Part shown: piece by piece, positions 11,215-21,669 of the stretch
Layout of the letters: every line of letters starts with the position of its first letter
How positions within the stretch are numbered: position 1 is the stretch's first letter
Assembly (NCBI GenBank): GCA_020744425.1
Contig: JAGMUV010000008.1
Location: 1,860,001-1,924,000 of the forward strand
DNA length: 64,000 nt
Direction of reading: 5' to 3'
DNA from: Dactylonectria macrodidyma
Taxonomy: Eukaryota; Ascomycota; Sordariomycetes; Hypocreales; Nectriaceae
Notes under the pieces: generated by a model
Databases searched by the model: none
Told to the model about the DNA's origin: nothing
The model's input: only the letters and a program-made list of their open reading frames with translations
Translations under genes and position numbers: made by a program

Positions 11215-13772
11215 ATGGAACCAAGTGGCATGCGGATCCCTGGAGATGCGTCGTCTCAGTACGAGTATATGTCACCAATTGGTGAGTGCTTATTCTCATG
11301 TCCTGCTCCAACCGTTTGCACCCGTGCCGCAATGCCCGCTTGTCGTTGGCTGCCCGGCGCCCTGCGGTCCTGTCCCGCCGCCGCCGTCCCGTTGCGCCCC
11401 CGTCGTCCCCGTCCCGGCCAAGCCCAGTCACTTGGTTCTCTTGGCCTCGTTTCCTCCACCATCTCGGCCTCGGCCTCGACATTCCCACGTCCTTGTCGTC
11501 GTCTTCCGCCGCACCAGGCCCAACGCCAATTCCAATGCTAACGCCCCTCCATCTCCATCCACTTTGACACCCCTGCCATGTCTGAGCACTCGCTGGCACA
11601 TGTCCATCTCTCAGCGTCATCTCTTCCATTCAATCCCAGCCCGCGTGGTGCTGGGTGCGTACTGAGTATGTACTTCGTACTTGGATGCACCACCACAGCC
11701 GGTGCTTCCCACCACAATGACTCCCACCGCTACCACCACTCTGCCGGCTCTATTTCGCATAGTCCGGCCCTCTGGCTTTACTGGCTGCCACCGGCAGAAC
11801 ACATCGCATCACTTTTACACCGGTCCCCTCATCCCCCCAAGCTAGGCAATGGGTAAAAGAGGGTTTCCAGATTCCTCGTCTCCTTCTTGACCGGTTCGTC
11901 ACTTGGTCATCCCACATGCCTGAGTTTCTGCGGACGTCGAATCCCTGGTGACTTCATCAATTCTTTCCTATTGCAGACTGAATTAACCTTGACTTGATAG
12001 CTCCCAGCTGGAGCGTATTTTATGTGTGATTGTAGTGACATGAGACTGCCATGTCTCTCTCTTACTCGTTCATTCACACACACACTTACCCCCACGCATC
12101 AACCCTCAACACTTTTACCCAAGAGATCCGCGATGCAACCCATGATCACCCACACCTACTTGGATACACTCTCTTTTTGACCGAAAGCTGACTGGAAACC
12201 AGGATATTCAAACTCGTCAAGATGCGGCTACTGTGGAACTCGCGCCAACAGTCAGTCAAAACGTGAATTTCCCTTGCCCGACACCCTTAAACATGCACGC
12301 CACACAGCACATCTGGCCCTCAGTCTTTTTAACTCTCGTATCACTTTTACCTGAGTTGACACGTTTAGGATCAGCAGTTCTGGCTTACTGGATTTATCCC
12401 TCCACATTCACACCACCGCTGAATCTCGTGCCAAAGCTAACCACTTCACGGGAGGACAGGCTTCTCTTACTATGCCAGAGTCTCTTCGCTGAGCCCAAGG
12501 TTCTATCAAAGCCTTCTTGACAAATGCTGGAGGCGTTCTGGGACTCTCATGTACCGTCCTGATCAGCGACGGTCTTGCTGCCCCCACTATACAATTCGAC
12601 TGGACTCCAGCGAGTTCAGGCCATCTCGAGCCCAGCGACAGACCATCAACCGTTTCAACAAGTACGTCATTGGCGACTCATATTCTAAGGAGGTTGCTCG
12701 CCTCCACCCAAAGTCGCGTGACCAGGCCAAAAAGCGAGACAACCACTTTGACCTAGTCGAGCGGATCCATGAGGCTGAGGATGCTAAACTCCTGAAGCCT
12801 CCAGAGGCTGCGCATAAGCTGGAGGTCACGCTTGAGCATGACGACTTCACCGAGGAAAAGTTTGCTGTCTACGAAAACTACCAGCGGGTTGTACACAAGG
12901 ATAAGCCCACGGAGATAACCCGAACTGGCTTCAGGGGATTCCTGTGCGACTCACCACTTAGACGCGAGACGATGATAGGCACCAACGGATGCGAGCGCCG
13001 TTTGGGATCGTACCATCATTGCTACAGACTCGACGGTAAACTAGTTGCTATGGGTGTCCTTGATCTGTTACCTGAGTGCGTAAGTTCCGTCTACTTTTTG
13101 TACGACGAAAGCATTCACAAGCACGCCCCGGGTAAGATTGGTGCGCTCTACGAAATTGCTCTGGCAATGGAAGAGGGGTACGGCTGGTGGTATCCTGGCT
13201 TCTATATTCATAGCTGCCCCAAAATGCGGTACAAGATTGACTACTCCCCGCAGTTTGTTCTTGACCCTGTGTCCTTGAACTGGGACCCGCTAGATCGAGA
13301 AGTTCTAGATCTCCTCGACAAGAAGGCCTTTGTCAGCATGTTTGAGGAGCGACAAGCCACTTCCACGAGCGCTTCGCATGGTTCTGGTGATTCAGTCTTG
13401 GATGCAAAGACTAGCGATGGGCCAGTTGGGTCGGCATCACCCACCAACAAAGCCGATGAGAACAATGAGGACGACATGGACGACGAGGACGACGAGGACT
13501 ATGATGACGACGATGATAACATTTGGCTCTTCAACTCCAAGATGCCTGGCATCACACCTTTGTCCACTATTACTGCATTGGACATGGACCACATTCGGGT
13601 GAAGATAGCTCCAAACGGACCGCTGTATCAGACGTCGGACTTGATGATATGGGAAGAACAAGACGTTGAACAGTGGCCTGGCTTGAAAGCGTCGGTTGCC
13701 GAGCTGGTGGCGACTATCGGTCCTGATCTGATGGATCAAGTATGTTTGGACTTTGTCCCGCATAGAAGATAG
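11215..13772 (+). CDS. ATE1: Arginyl-tRNA--protein transferase (N-degron pathway)
   Basis: Three exons, 11215-11281, 12203-12250 and 12460-13772, encode 475 residues. Splicing rebuilds the family N-terminus from three open frames: MSPIG, then YSNSSRCGYCGTRAN, then SFSYYARVSSLSP, leading into WRRSGTLMYRP and RRSCCPHYTIRL. Intron 1 is 921 bp, long for a fungus; intron 2 is 209 bp. The N-terminal ATE domain (about 23-100) keeps four cysteines, C30, C33, C78 and C79, which in this family bind an Fe-S cluster or metal. The C-terminal ATE domain follows, with SVYFLYDESIHKHAPGK and YPGFYIHSCPKMRYK. An acidic insert lies at about 371-392. The enzyme transfers Arg from Arg-tRNA to N-terminal Asp, Glu or oxidised Cys, marking proteins for ubiquitin-dependent degradation. 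A possible donor GTATGT within the last 35 bases leaves the extreme C-terminus slightly uncertain. Confidence 0.95.
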
Positions 13773-14498
13773 ACACATCTAGTTGGGTGTTGGGTATTTG
13801 GCTCGAGTACTGGCACCCTAACTAGTATGGGGCGCACATACATGGTTTCCTGGTAGGCTAGATACTGGCGTGGACAATGTGTTGATTAACCCAGTATAGG
13901 GTAAATGCCAAACACCTCGCTTCCCATGTTGTGTCCAATGTCTCCTGAATGCTTGTCTGTAGATGGGAAACATTCCATCATGCAGTCTGTTGTCGATCAT
14001 ATATGTATCTCAAATGATTCAGCCCTGTATTGCTACTACCCTAGAAGCGGAGGTTTCGCAAAGCAAGAAACACCGGATTGGAATCTCAATTCATCTTCGC
14101 ATGTGGTCCAATTGGGAAACGCAGCCAAACCCCTGTCTCTGAGTAGGTGGCATATGGGTGTAAATTATTATTTTCTCAAGAATTAAAGATAGCGCATAGA
14201 CTGGAATGACCCCCAGTCGATGGGCGGTAGCACATGGTGGGATGTCAAAACAAGCTCTCCACCCCGCCGCGTGAAATTTCATATCTTATCGCTCACCTCG
14301 GTGTGGAAGCCCAACTCGCTCCCTCATCCAAAAAACTTTCAGCTTCGCAACTAAACGACGAAATCAACTCCTCGACGCACTTCGATCGACGGTCTCTTCG
14401 AATCTACAACTACGAAAGGATCTCCTGCAGACCAAGCCAGAGAGGCTTGCGAATGGGTGCGTGCTGAAAAGGGGAAGACAAAAAGAAAACCACAAACG
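13773..14498. other. Intergenic between ATE1 and RRP42
   Basis: Tandem genes on the plus strand are separated by 726 bp. It should contain the ATE1 terminator and RRP42 promoter. No other feature was recognised. Confidence 0.5.
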
Positions 14499-15641
14499 AT
14501 GGCGTCCCAGCACATCCTCTTCTCGCCCGCCGAGCTCGCCTACCTCCACCGCTCGCTCTCGCTCAAGCCGCCCATCCGACCCGACGGCCGCGCGCCGGCG
14601 CAGTTCCGACCGCTAACGGCGGAGACGGGCATCTTGCCGGGCACGAACGGCAGTGCGCGCGTGCACTTCTCCGACGGCACTGAAGCCATCGTCGGCGTCA
14701 AGGCGGAGATTGAGAAGACGGTCGAGGCGCCGCGGGCCGGAGACGAGGAGAAGCAGCAGGGAAAAGAGGCCGATGGCGAGCGCACTAGGGGTGACTGGCT
14801 CGAGCTGGCGGTGGAGATTCCTGGACAACGCGACGATGAGGCTGGGACAGTATTCTTGTCTGAGATGTTGAGGGAGGCATTGTTGGCGGACAAGGAGTTT
14901 GCCAAGAAGCTGTACATCAACCGGCGGTTTCACTGGCGGCTATATCTCGATGTATGTCATACGCCAGCCTCTACACTTGGCCTACGACGGCTTTTCCACG
15001 ATCAATGCTAACAATTGCTTTCAAAGGTTCTCCTCATCTCCCCGCCGCTATCCTACCCCCTCCCCCTCTTATCTCTCACCACCCACCTCGCCCTTCTAGC
15101 GACCCGTCTCCCGCGGCTCAAGTCCGAGGGCGACGAGGACCCCATGTTCGACGACGACTGGGAGGCGTCGACGTTCCTGTACCCGCGCGAAGGCGCCGCG
15201 ACGAACGGGTCCCGGCCGCCCATTACGCTGCTGGTCGTGGCCGTGGGCGACAACGTCATCTTCGACCCGGCCAAGGAGGAGCTCGCCGTCGCCGAGACGG
15301 CCCTCGCGGTGTCCGTTGCCGAGGTGCGCCGCGCGCGGGACGCTGGCGGCATGGACGTGGACTCCAAGGGGCGCCAATTGAGCCTTCTGTCGATCCGGAC
15401 CATCGACCCGCCGTCGAGGCTGACACCGCCCGGCGTGCCGCACACCACCAACACGAGCGGGTCGGCCTTTGCGCCTGCGAAGCTGCAAAAGGCGGGCGAG
15501 CAGGAGACAGAGGGAGTGTGGAAGGCCCCACTGGGCGGCACCAAGTTTGGGGTGCTGGACGGGATAGTACAGGCCGTGTTGGAAAAGGGAGGCGTTGCGG
15601 ACGAGGTACTGGACGGGCTGGAGGGCGTGGAGCTGTCATAG
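14499..15641 (+). CDS. RRP42: Exosome complex subunit Rrp42 (RNase PH-like)
   Basis: Two exons, 14499-14951 and 15027-15641, encode 355 residues. The 75-bp intron has donor GTATGT, branch GCTAAC at 15007 and acceptor AAAG; it is phase 0 and joins RRFHWRLYLD to VLLISPPLSYPLPLLSL. The start at 14499 (MASQHILFSPAELAYLHRSL) matches how Rrp42 proteins begin; an in-frame Met 14 codons upstream is less likely. The RNase PH domain 1 fold spans roughly residues 25-250 (RPDGRAPAQFRPL, GSARVHFSDGTEAIVGVKAE, TLLVVAVGDNVIFDPAKEEL), and a C-terminal RNase PH domain 2 follows. Family knowledge: Rrp42 is a catalytically inactive subunit of the hexameric ring of the 9-subunit RNA exosome, which processes and degrades RNA in nucleus and cytoplasm. 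An acidic Gln/Glu insert near residues 70-105 is an unusual local expansion. Confidence 0.93.
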
Positions 15642-15814
15642 GCCGACACGGGAAAAGGTACTTGTACTGTCATGCAAGGGAGGGTATAGAGGAGATTTAC
15701 GGGTGTTAGAAAAGGGATGGATACCTAGTACTACAGCCGGCGACCCGAGGGTACAGGATTTGCGCCGTGGCCATGGACATGACCATGATACATGTAGATG
15801 ACAACTTTTTATGC

Positions 15815-16721
15815 TCAAAAGATACCAAGCCACTTCTTCTTGGCTTCCTCGACCTTTGGTTCCTCAACGGGCTTCGTGGGCAGCTCACGGGCTGTGGGGT
15901 CGGCCTGGAGCTCCTCCTCGGGCTTAGGCTCTCCCTTGCCGAAGACGACGGTGACGGGGTCCTTGGCCTCAATGTTGTGCATCTTCATGAAGTAACGGCG
16001 CTTGGCGACATCGTCGAGGTGGCGGGTGCGGTGGTCTTTGGCCTTCTCAGCCTTGTCCTTCTCGTGCTCGACAATGACGTACTTCCAGGCGTTGAAGAAG
16101 TGGACGGGCTTAGTCCAGAGGTCGGAGATGGGGGGAACGAGCTCCTTGAAGGGAGAATTGTAGGCGTAGTTCATGAAAAGGGTGGCGATGCCGAGGAAGA
16201 GGAGCGTGCCCTGTTGATTGGTTGGTTGGTTAGCAAAAGCAAAGCCGTGTTGCACATTGGGAGTTGCGGTGAAGGGAGTGAGGCTGGGTGGCGCCCCAAC
16301 AATTGAGGAGCGAGGGAGAGCGAGGGAGTCTTACCATTGTGATGGCCGTGTGCAGCAGACGACTGTTCCAAAACCAATGCGCCCATGTGCCCTCGGGAGC
16401 CATCATGCCAGGGTAGTCTCGCGTGTTCTGAGCGAGGCGCTCGGCGATGGTGAGCTCGGGGCCATAGTGGCGCGGGACGTGGTTGCGCTTGAGGCGAGAG
16501 CCGTGCGAGGGAGGGTTGAAGCGGGCGGGCTTCTCGAGGACGATGGGCTTCGAGGAGGAGGAGGCAGAAGCAGAGGAGTGATTGGATTTGGAGGACGAGG
16601 ATGAGGACGAGGATGAGGCGAAGCGGATGTGAATGTTCTCCGAGAGCGGGATGCGAACGCCGCGCCAGAGGGGTCCCTGGAGGGGGAGGAGGAAGCGCGG
16701 GATGATGGTGCGTGACGGCAT
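15815..16721 (-). CDS. Fungal mitochondrial membrane protein of unknown function
   Basis: Two exons on the minus strand, 16721-16335 and 16210-15815, encode 260 residues. The 124-bp intron (GTAAG...ACAG) is phase 0. The start MPSRTIIPRFLLPL gives a basic, acid-free presequence followed by a Ser run (about 36-60). Then comes PIVLEKPARFNPPSHGSRL, characteristic of a protein family widespread in filamentous fungi. The splice junction creates one membrane span from HTAITM plus GTLLFLGIATLFMNYAY, near residues 124-146. The C-terminal third is charged and probably faces one mitochondrial compartment. Members of this family have, as I recall, sometimes been labelled casein kinase II beta-2 subunit; nothing in this sequence supports that. 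It ends 173 bp from the convergent RRP42 and shares its upstream region with the divergent cytochrome c gene. Confidence 0.78.
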
Positions 16722-17239
16722 GGTAGCGAGATGCTTGACGAAGTGGTAATGAAGGACAGAGAGAAGTGGAGAGAGGGAGAGAGAGATGCTAGTAGGTAGT
16801 GTAGATGACGTTGGAAGGTTGGACAACAAGGGCACTCGAGCCTTCGACCTCGAAATGGCTGTCGAAACCACCGGGGCCGTTCAGAGGGAATCGGTAGGAT
16901 GTTTTTTTTCCTGCCAGCCCGTTCGAAGCAGAACCCACCGACCGACTGGCGGCATAGGACTGCGGGCAATGCGGCGTAAGTGGGGCGTTCCCGTTCCGGT
17001 CTAGTGCCGAATTTTGCGGCCTTGTTTGCTCCTTCTCCCGCCCACCGTCGGAACGGAACAAATGGCCGGGGTTGTTCATGTTCGGTCTGTCAAACAATCA
17101 TGGTCTGATTTTCTCTTTGCCCCGGAATAACCAGCACCCCGGACCGACTGACCAACCACAGACGAGACCCGCCATGACCCGACTTCTCCCGGGGTCACCG
17201 CCAGGCTGCTGCACGAATCTGCGTAATTCTCGGGCTGTG

Positions 17240-17244
17240 ATTGG
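17240..17244 (-). promoter_or_regulatory. CCAAT box upstream of cytochrome c
   Basis: ATTGG on the plus strand, within GTGATTGGTTGG, about 330 bp before the cytochrome c start codon. CCAAT boxes are bound by the HAP2/3/5 complex, a known activator of respiratory genes in fungi. Its use here is inferred from position and target only. Confidence 0.45.
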
Positions 17245-17429
17245 TTGGATCCCTGTGCCACTTGTGGCTGCCGAACGCCCGTTTGCCAACCAGGGCCCGC
17301 ACCAGCCCCGATTTGCCCCCAAAATTCGTTCCTTTGCCCAGTTTCTGGGCCACTGACCCCCCGGAGGCTCGACGCCGTTTGGGTCATGTCATGCTGTCAT
17401 AAAGATTTTGGAGCCGGCCCTGGTTCTTG

Positions 17430-17475
17430 ATTTTTCTTTCCCTTCCTCCCTCTTCACCTCCCTCTCAATTCACTC
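17430..17475 (+). promoter_or_regulatory. Pyrimidine-rich tract of the cytochrome c promoter
   Basis: An almost uninterrupted run of C and T about 100 bp before the start codon. Such CT tracts mark transcription start regions of strongly expressed filamentous-fungal genes. Confidence 0.5.
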
Positions 17476-17571
17476 AAATCCCGCTCTTTCCAAACGTCCT
17501 TTTCGGTCCTCGACCCGACCCTCACGAACCTCTTCTCCCTTTAACCCCGTTAATCTAATCAAACCCTCACA

Positions 17572-18547
17572 ATGGCCGGTGGTAAGTTGCTGCTCCTCCC
17601 TTTCCCGCGCGCGTGTGCGAGCGCAGAACCCCGGAGAACTTCGTTGCAGGCTCGACCGCCTGCCGAGGTTGGCCGGAGGATGGACGGAAAAGTCGAGATC
17701 TGAGGCTACGGATGCCAATTGAGGCTGTGAGAGAGACCATCGTGCTCTGGCGACTGCAGGTGTCGGTTGCGCAGTGTTCGAAGCTGGCGACAGTCTCGGT
17801 GATGCTGCGACCCTTGTAGGCGCACGCCAGGCCGCCTTCTCGCCTGCGTCATTTTGCACAGGTCCAGGGCAGTCAACGCCCTTGGTTCCTCGCCGAATGA
17901 ACAGAACACTGCCTCTCCGACGCCTTTGAACCGCTTCGAGGATCCTCTCTTCATAATCGCTGTCAATTGTTTCCCCCGCGGCCTCCTCGCCGCACTCGCC
18001 GCTCCTCCGAAGCCTCAGCCGGCGCCCGCCGCTGCTCCGTGTCCCAACACGCCCACACACCAAGATAGAGCCCTCCCCCATGGCTAACTCAACCCCTCGC
18101 AGGCGACGTCAAGAAGGGAGCCAAGCTCTTCACCACCCGATGTGCTCAGTGCCACACCGTCGAGAAGGACGGTGGCAACAAGATCGGCCCCGCCCTGCAC
18201 GGCCTCTTCGGCCGCAAGTCTGGTTCGGTCGATGGCTACGCCTACACCGACGCCAACAAGAAGGCCGGTGTCGTCTGGGAGGACAAGACCCTCTTCGACT
18301 ACCTTGAGAACCCCAAGAAGTACCTCCCCGGCACCAAGATGGCCTTCGGAGGTCTCAAGAAGGCTGCGGACAGGGACAACCTGATTGCGTAAGTTTTTTC
18401 CCCCTAAATTCCTGAGTGAATCCCTTTACATGCGGCGGCATGTCACTGCGAGGCCGCAGTGACATTTGCAGCCCTATAAAAACGACCAGACCAGCCTTGC
18501 TGACCCCTCTTCTCTCTCACAGCTACCTCAAGAAGGAGACCGCTTAA
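17572..18547 (+). CDS. CYC1: Cytochrome c
   Basis: Three coding exons, 17572-17581, 18103-18388 and 18523-18547, encode 106 residues. The first exon contributes only 10 bases (MAG plus one base) before a 521-bp intron with donor GTAAGT. The last supplies YLKKETA and the stop. The haem attachment motif is C17-A-Q-C20-H21 (in [12 protein letters not shown]); the second axial ligand is M83 in PGTKMAFGG. Conserved segments [15 protein letters not shown] and YTDANK are intact. It shuttles electrons from complex III to complex IV in the mitochondrial intermembrane space. As usual for cytochrome c there is no cleaved presequence. The second intron is 134 bp. The length, slightly under the fungal norm of about 108, and the motif set leave no doubt about identity. 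Confidence 0.98.
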
Positions 18548-19389
18548 GCGACTTTAGACTCGCGTGTAATGTTACGACCTTGATAGACGGAGGCGCCTGG
18601 GGCGATTGTATTATAGACCACACAGCACCTAGAGTAGTCGGCGCACCACAACGGCGCTTGTACCTATTTCCATCTCCTCTTCCATGCGCCTTATCCCTCT
18701 GCAACTACCAGGAGTGGGGGCTGGAGCCACGACCGAATACCTATAGACAAGGAGTTGGATCCAGCGCTCACAATAAATCAATCAAAACGAATCTCACGAC
18801 TCATAATTTTTCTTGCTGCTGACGAGTACATTCGCGATGTTCTTGCCATCAATCACACGTCTCTCCGACTCCCTGGGATTCATTCCAGCGCAGGAACCGA
18901 GGGACATGTGACTGTGTTCCATATCCATTTCCCCCAACCCTCTGATGGTTCCTGAAAATCATTCTCACCCTCTGCGAGGTTTTGAGTCAGAAATGCGACA
19001 TTCAACTGTTTTTTGGGGTCGAATTGCTTTGCCGAGCTATTTCCGTTTCCCCGGGACCTGTCAGTGGGGGCAGATGTTTTTTTTTTTTTTTTTTTTCCCC
19101 GAACACTGTTGATGATCATCGGTGCGCGGTCTTTTTTGGTGGGACCCTGACCCTGACTAACAAAGGGCGGAGGCTTGGATGGGATGAAGCGGCTCAAAGT
19201 CAATTTACGCCTCTTTGAGAAGCAACGCAATGCTATCATACGCCGTCTCTTGATTTATTAGGCACTTATGCTGTTGGCAAGATTTGTTCCTGAGGCTAGC
19301 AACGCAGTCTACCTAGACCAAGCGTGGAGAACTTTTGGGTATTAACCATTTGCATGTTGATGACTTGCGGGGGCATCCAAGAGATCGGC
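18548..19389. other. Intergenic between cytochrome c and the RIX7-like gene (convergent)
   Basis: Holds the two 3' regions. A perfect run of 20 T lies at 19077-19096. No other gene or element is supported. Confidence 0.55.
19077..19096. repeat. Poly(T) run of 20
   Basis: Twenty uninterrupted T on the plus strand. It is a simple homopolymer in non-coding DNA. Confidence 0.9.
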
Positions 19390-21669
19390 CTAATTCGATT
19401 CGCGCATCACCCGTTCTAACCTGCGATATGTGTCTGGATTTGGTACGCTGCGTCGGGTGCTCGCCAGCGCATACTCCCAGTCCGCCTTACCAATTTCTGG
19501 TTTTGATTTCCCGCCCGTCTCGCCCTTGAACCAGCGTTTGAGGGCGCTTTCGCCTGCCTTGGTGTGTAGGCCGCCCAAATCTGCACCACTGAAGCCATCG
19601 CACCGGGGGTCGAGAGCTATAGAATCTAGATTTGCGAGCTCCTCGGGGCTTGAGTCTCGGTGGTTGGTGCGATATACCGCTTTCAGGATATCGACACGCT
19701 CGTCGGCCGTTGGTATGTCGACGAAAAGCTTCACGCTGAGACGGCCGGGACGGAGCATCGCATCGTCAATCATGTCCGGTCGGTTAGTGGTGCCAATGAC
19801 ATATACGCCTGCACGACCCTGAGCGCCATCTAGCTCGGTGAGGAGAGCGTTAACAACTCGGGTGCCAGACTCGGTGGATGCGTTGTCACGCTTGGGCACA
19901 ATTGAATCCATTTCGTCGAAGAAGAGAATGCAAGGTGCGGATGAACGTGCTCGGTTGAAAAGCTCTCGTACCGCACGCTCTGATTCACCAACATACTTGT
20001 TAAGCAACTCGGGCCCGTTGATCAGAATAAAGCTGGCCTGAGCCTCGTTGGCTATTGCCTGTGCAACTAGCGTCTTTCCGCAGCCAGGAGGACCCCAGAT
20101 GAGGCATCCCGCCGGACTGTTCAGGCCTACGCTTTGGTATAAATCGGGGAACTTGATGGGACCAACGATTGACATGTTGAGCTGTTCTCGGACGTCACGA
20201 AGCGCTCCAACCTGCGACCAGGTGACGCTGGGAATGCTGGTAAAGCCGTGTTTCCGTAACGAAGGGGTGAAGCCCTCGATGGCGGTCTTGAAATCGCCCA
20301 GACTGACATGGTGTGACGGCAGGCCATGGACAGTGGAGGGTACGATTTCAGAAGAAATCTCCATGGCTTCGAGAGCCGGGATTTGCTCCTCGGAGCTCAA
20401 AGTTTGCCTCCGACTGTCTTCGTTTTGCTTAATCCGTCTCCGGGCCACTCTCGGGGCGAGTGTCCCGATATTGACTATATCAGCGCCCACAAACCCATGC
20501 GTAATCCTGGCTAATTCAACAAAGTCGATGTCTTCGGCAAGCTTCATGCCTTCAGTGACCACTTTAAAGATATCTCGCCGGGCCTCGAGGTCCGGTACCT
20601 TCATCTCGATCGTCTGTTCAAAAAAGCCCAACTTTAACGCTGCTGGATCCACGTCCGCGATCCTCGATGTTGTAGCAATAGCCAAAATGGGCCTATCCTT
20701 TGGCTGCTCCTGCTGGATCCTGAGCATCTGCTGCTGGATTTCGAGCAACATACGCTGGTGATGGTCGCTGTGGCTGTTCGCTCCTGGGTTTGATACGTAT
20801 AGATCCAGCTGTTCTATAAAGATGATGCACGGGGCTAGCCGCATGGCTTCTTCGATCGCATCGTTGAGACTCCTCTCCATGCGCTCCGGGTCGCTGAGAC
20901 AACCTTTGAGAGAGACCATCGGGACCTCGAGATCCGAGACCAAGGAACATATCAACGACTTCTTTCCCACCCCGGATGGTCCCGAGAGGAGTATTCCGGG
21001 GCATTGTCGCCAACCCTCCTCAATGTATAACTCTGGGCGTTTTAGGATGTCGAAGGCGTGGTCTAGTAGTTCGTCGTATATCTCGCTCACGCCTGCTAGC
21101 CTTTGCGCATTGGACGGGTGCTCGACCTTGTAGCGACTTGACCTTTGCGCCTTCTTAGGATGCGTTTTCTTCAGCTTCTCGGCCGGTATCGCATCCGTCT
21201 CGGCCTGGCCGGTGGATGGCGCTGGCGTCAATGCAGGCACTGACGTTGACGACTCGTTCCCTCCTGTGCGTTCCTCTCCATCGACCTGAAGGCGGCGTTT
21301 CTTGGCTATGGGACCGTCGCTTGAATTGGGCGCCTGCGGCGCAGGCTCCAAATGCCAGTGTTTCGTCATTTGTCTGTTGAGCAAGAATCGGTCGTCGTCG
21401 GGCTTGACAGGTTCGGCTTCTTCGAGATCGGCCTCCGAATCGGACTCGTCCAGTTCTTGCTTCCGGAATTGGAGGACGCGGTCAATTGAATCCTCGAGTG
21501 GCCGCTTCTTTTGCCGGCTTAGGCTCGAGTTGGATCGCTTTATGGCCTCGTATGCGGGGGTTATGCCTTTGAAGGGTCTGCCATCGTTGGCGTCCTCCAG
21601 CTTCTTTAGGATTTGATAGACGTCTCGGTCGAGACTCGATCGCAAGGTTACGGGTCGTTTAGACCCCAT
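19390..21669 (-). CDS. RIX7: Double AAA ATPase of the Rix7/NVL family with a degenerate first ATPase domain
   Basis: A single exon on the minus strand encodes 759 residues. The N-terminus matches Rix7/NVL: SSLDRDVYQILKKLED, then YEAIKRSNSSL and EDSIDRVLQF, followed by an acidic stretch and a basic IAKKRR patch at 121-126 that could serve nuclear import. Domain D2 is canonical: Walker A GPPGCGKT (526-533), Walker B ILFFDEMD (581-588), sensor-1 GTTNRPD, and arginine finger LRPGRL. Domain D1 is not: its Walker A reads GPSGVGKK (230-237), Walker B CIIFIEQLD (281-289) has EQ in place of DE, sensor reads TTSR, and the LRPGR finger reads LKLGF. Family knowledge: Rix7 strips Nsa1 from pre-60S ribosomes in the nucleolus. 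Whether this is the organism's only Rix7 or a diverged paralogue cannot be told from one window. Confidence 0.85.
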   Translation of the reverse strand: MGSKRPVTLRSSLDRDVYQILKKLEDANDGRPFKGITPAYEAIKRSNSSLSRQKKRPLEDSIDRVLQFRKQELDESDSEADLEEAEPVKPDDDRFLLNRQMTKHWHLEPAPQAPNSSDGPIAKKRRLQVDGEERTGGNESSTSVPALTPAPSTGQAETDAIPAEKLKKTHPKKAQRSSRYKVEHPSNAQRLAGVSEIYDELLDHAFDILKRPELYIEEGWRQCPGILLSGPSGVGKKSLICSLVSDLEVPMVSLKGCLSDPERMERSLNDAIEEAMRLAPCIIFIEQLDLYVSNPGANSHSDHHQRMLLEIQQQMLRIQQEQPKDRPILAIATTSRIADVDPAALKLGFFEQTIEMKVPDLEARRDIFKVVTEGMKLAEDIDFVELARITHGFVGADIVNIGTLAPRVARRRIKQNEDSRRQTLSSEEQIPALEAMEISSEIVPSTVHGLPSHHVSLGDFKTAIEGFTPSLRKHGFTSIPSVTWSQVGALRDVREQLNMSIVGPIKFPDLYQSVGLNSPAGCLIWGPPGCGKTLVAQAIANEAQASFILINGPELLNKYVGESERAVRELFNRARSSAPCILFFDEMDSIVPKRDNASTESGTRVVNALLTELDGAQGRAGVYVIGTTNRPDMIDDAMLRPGRLSVKLFVDIPTADERVDILKAVYRTNHRDSSPEELANLDSIALDPRCDGFSGADLGGLHTKAGESALKRWFKGETGGKSKPEIGKADWEYALASTRRSVPNPDTYRRLERVMRESN

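Larger units (their letters stand above)
16722..17571. promoter_or_regulatory. Shared divergent promoter region of the mitochondrial protein and cytochrome c
   Basis: 850 bp separate the two divergent start codons. The cytochrome c side holds an ATTGG (CCAAT on the minus strand) and a long pyrimidine tract just before the start codon. Both products are mitochondrial, so co-regulation is plausible but inferred. Confidence 0.5.
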
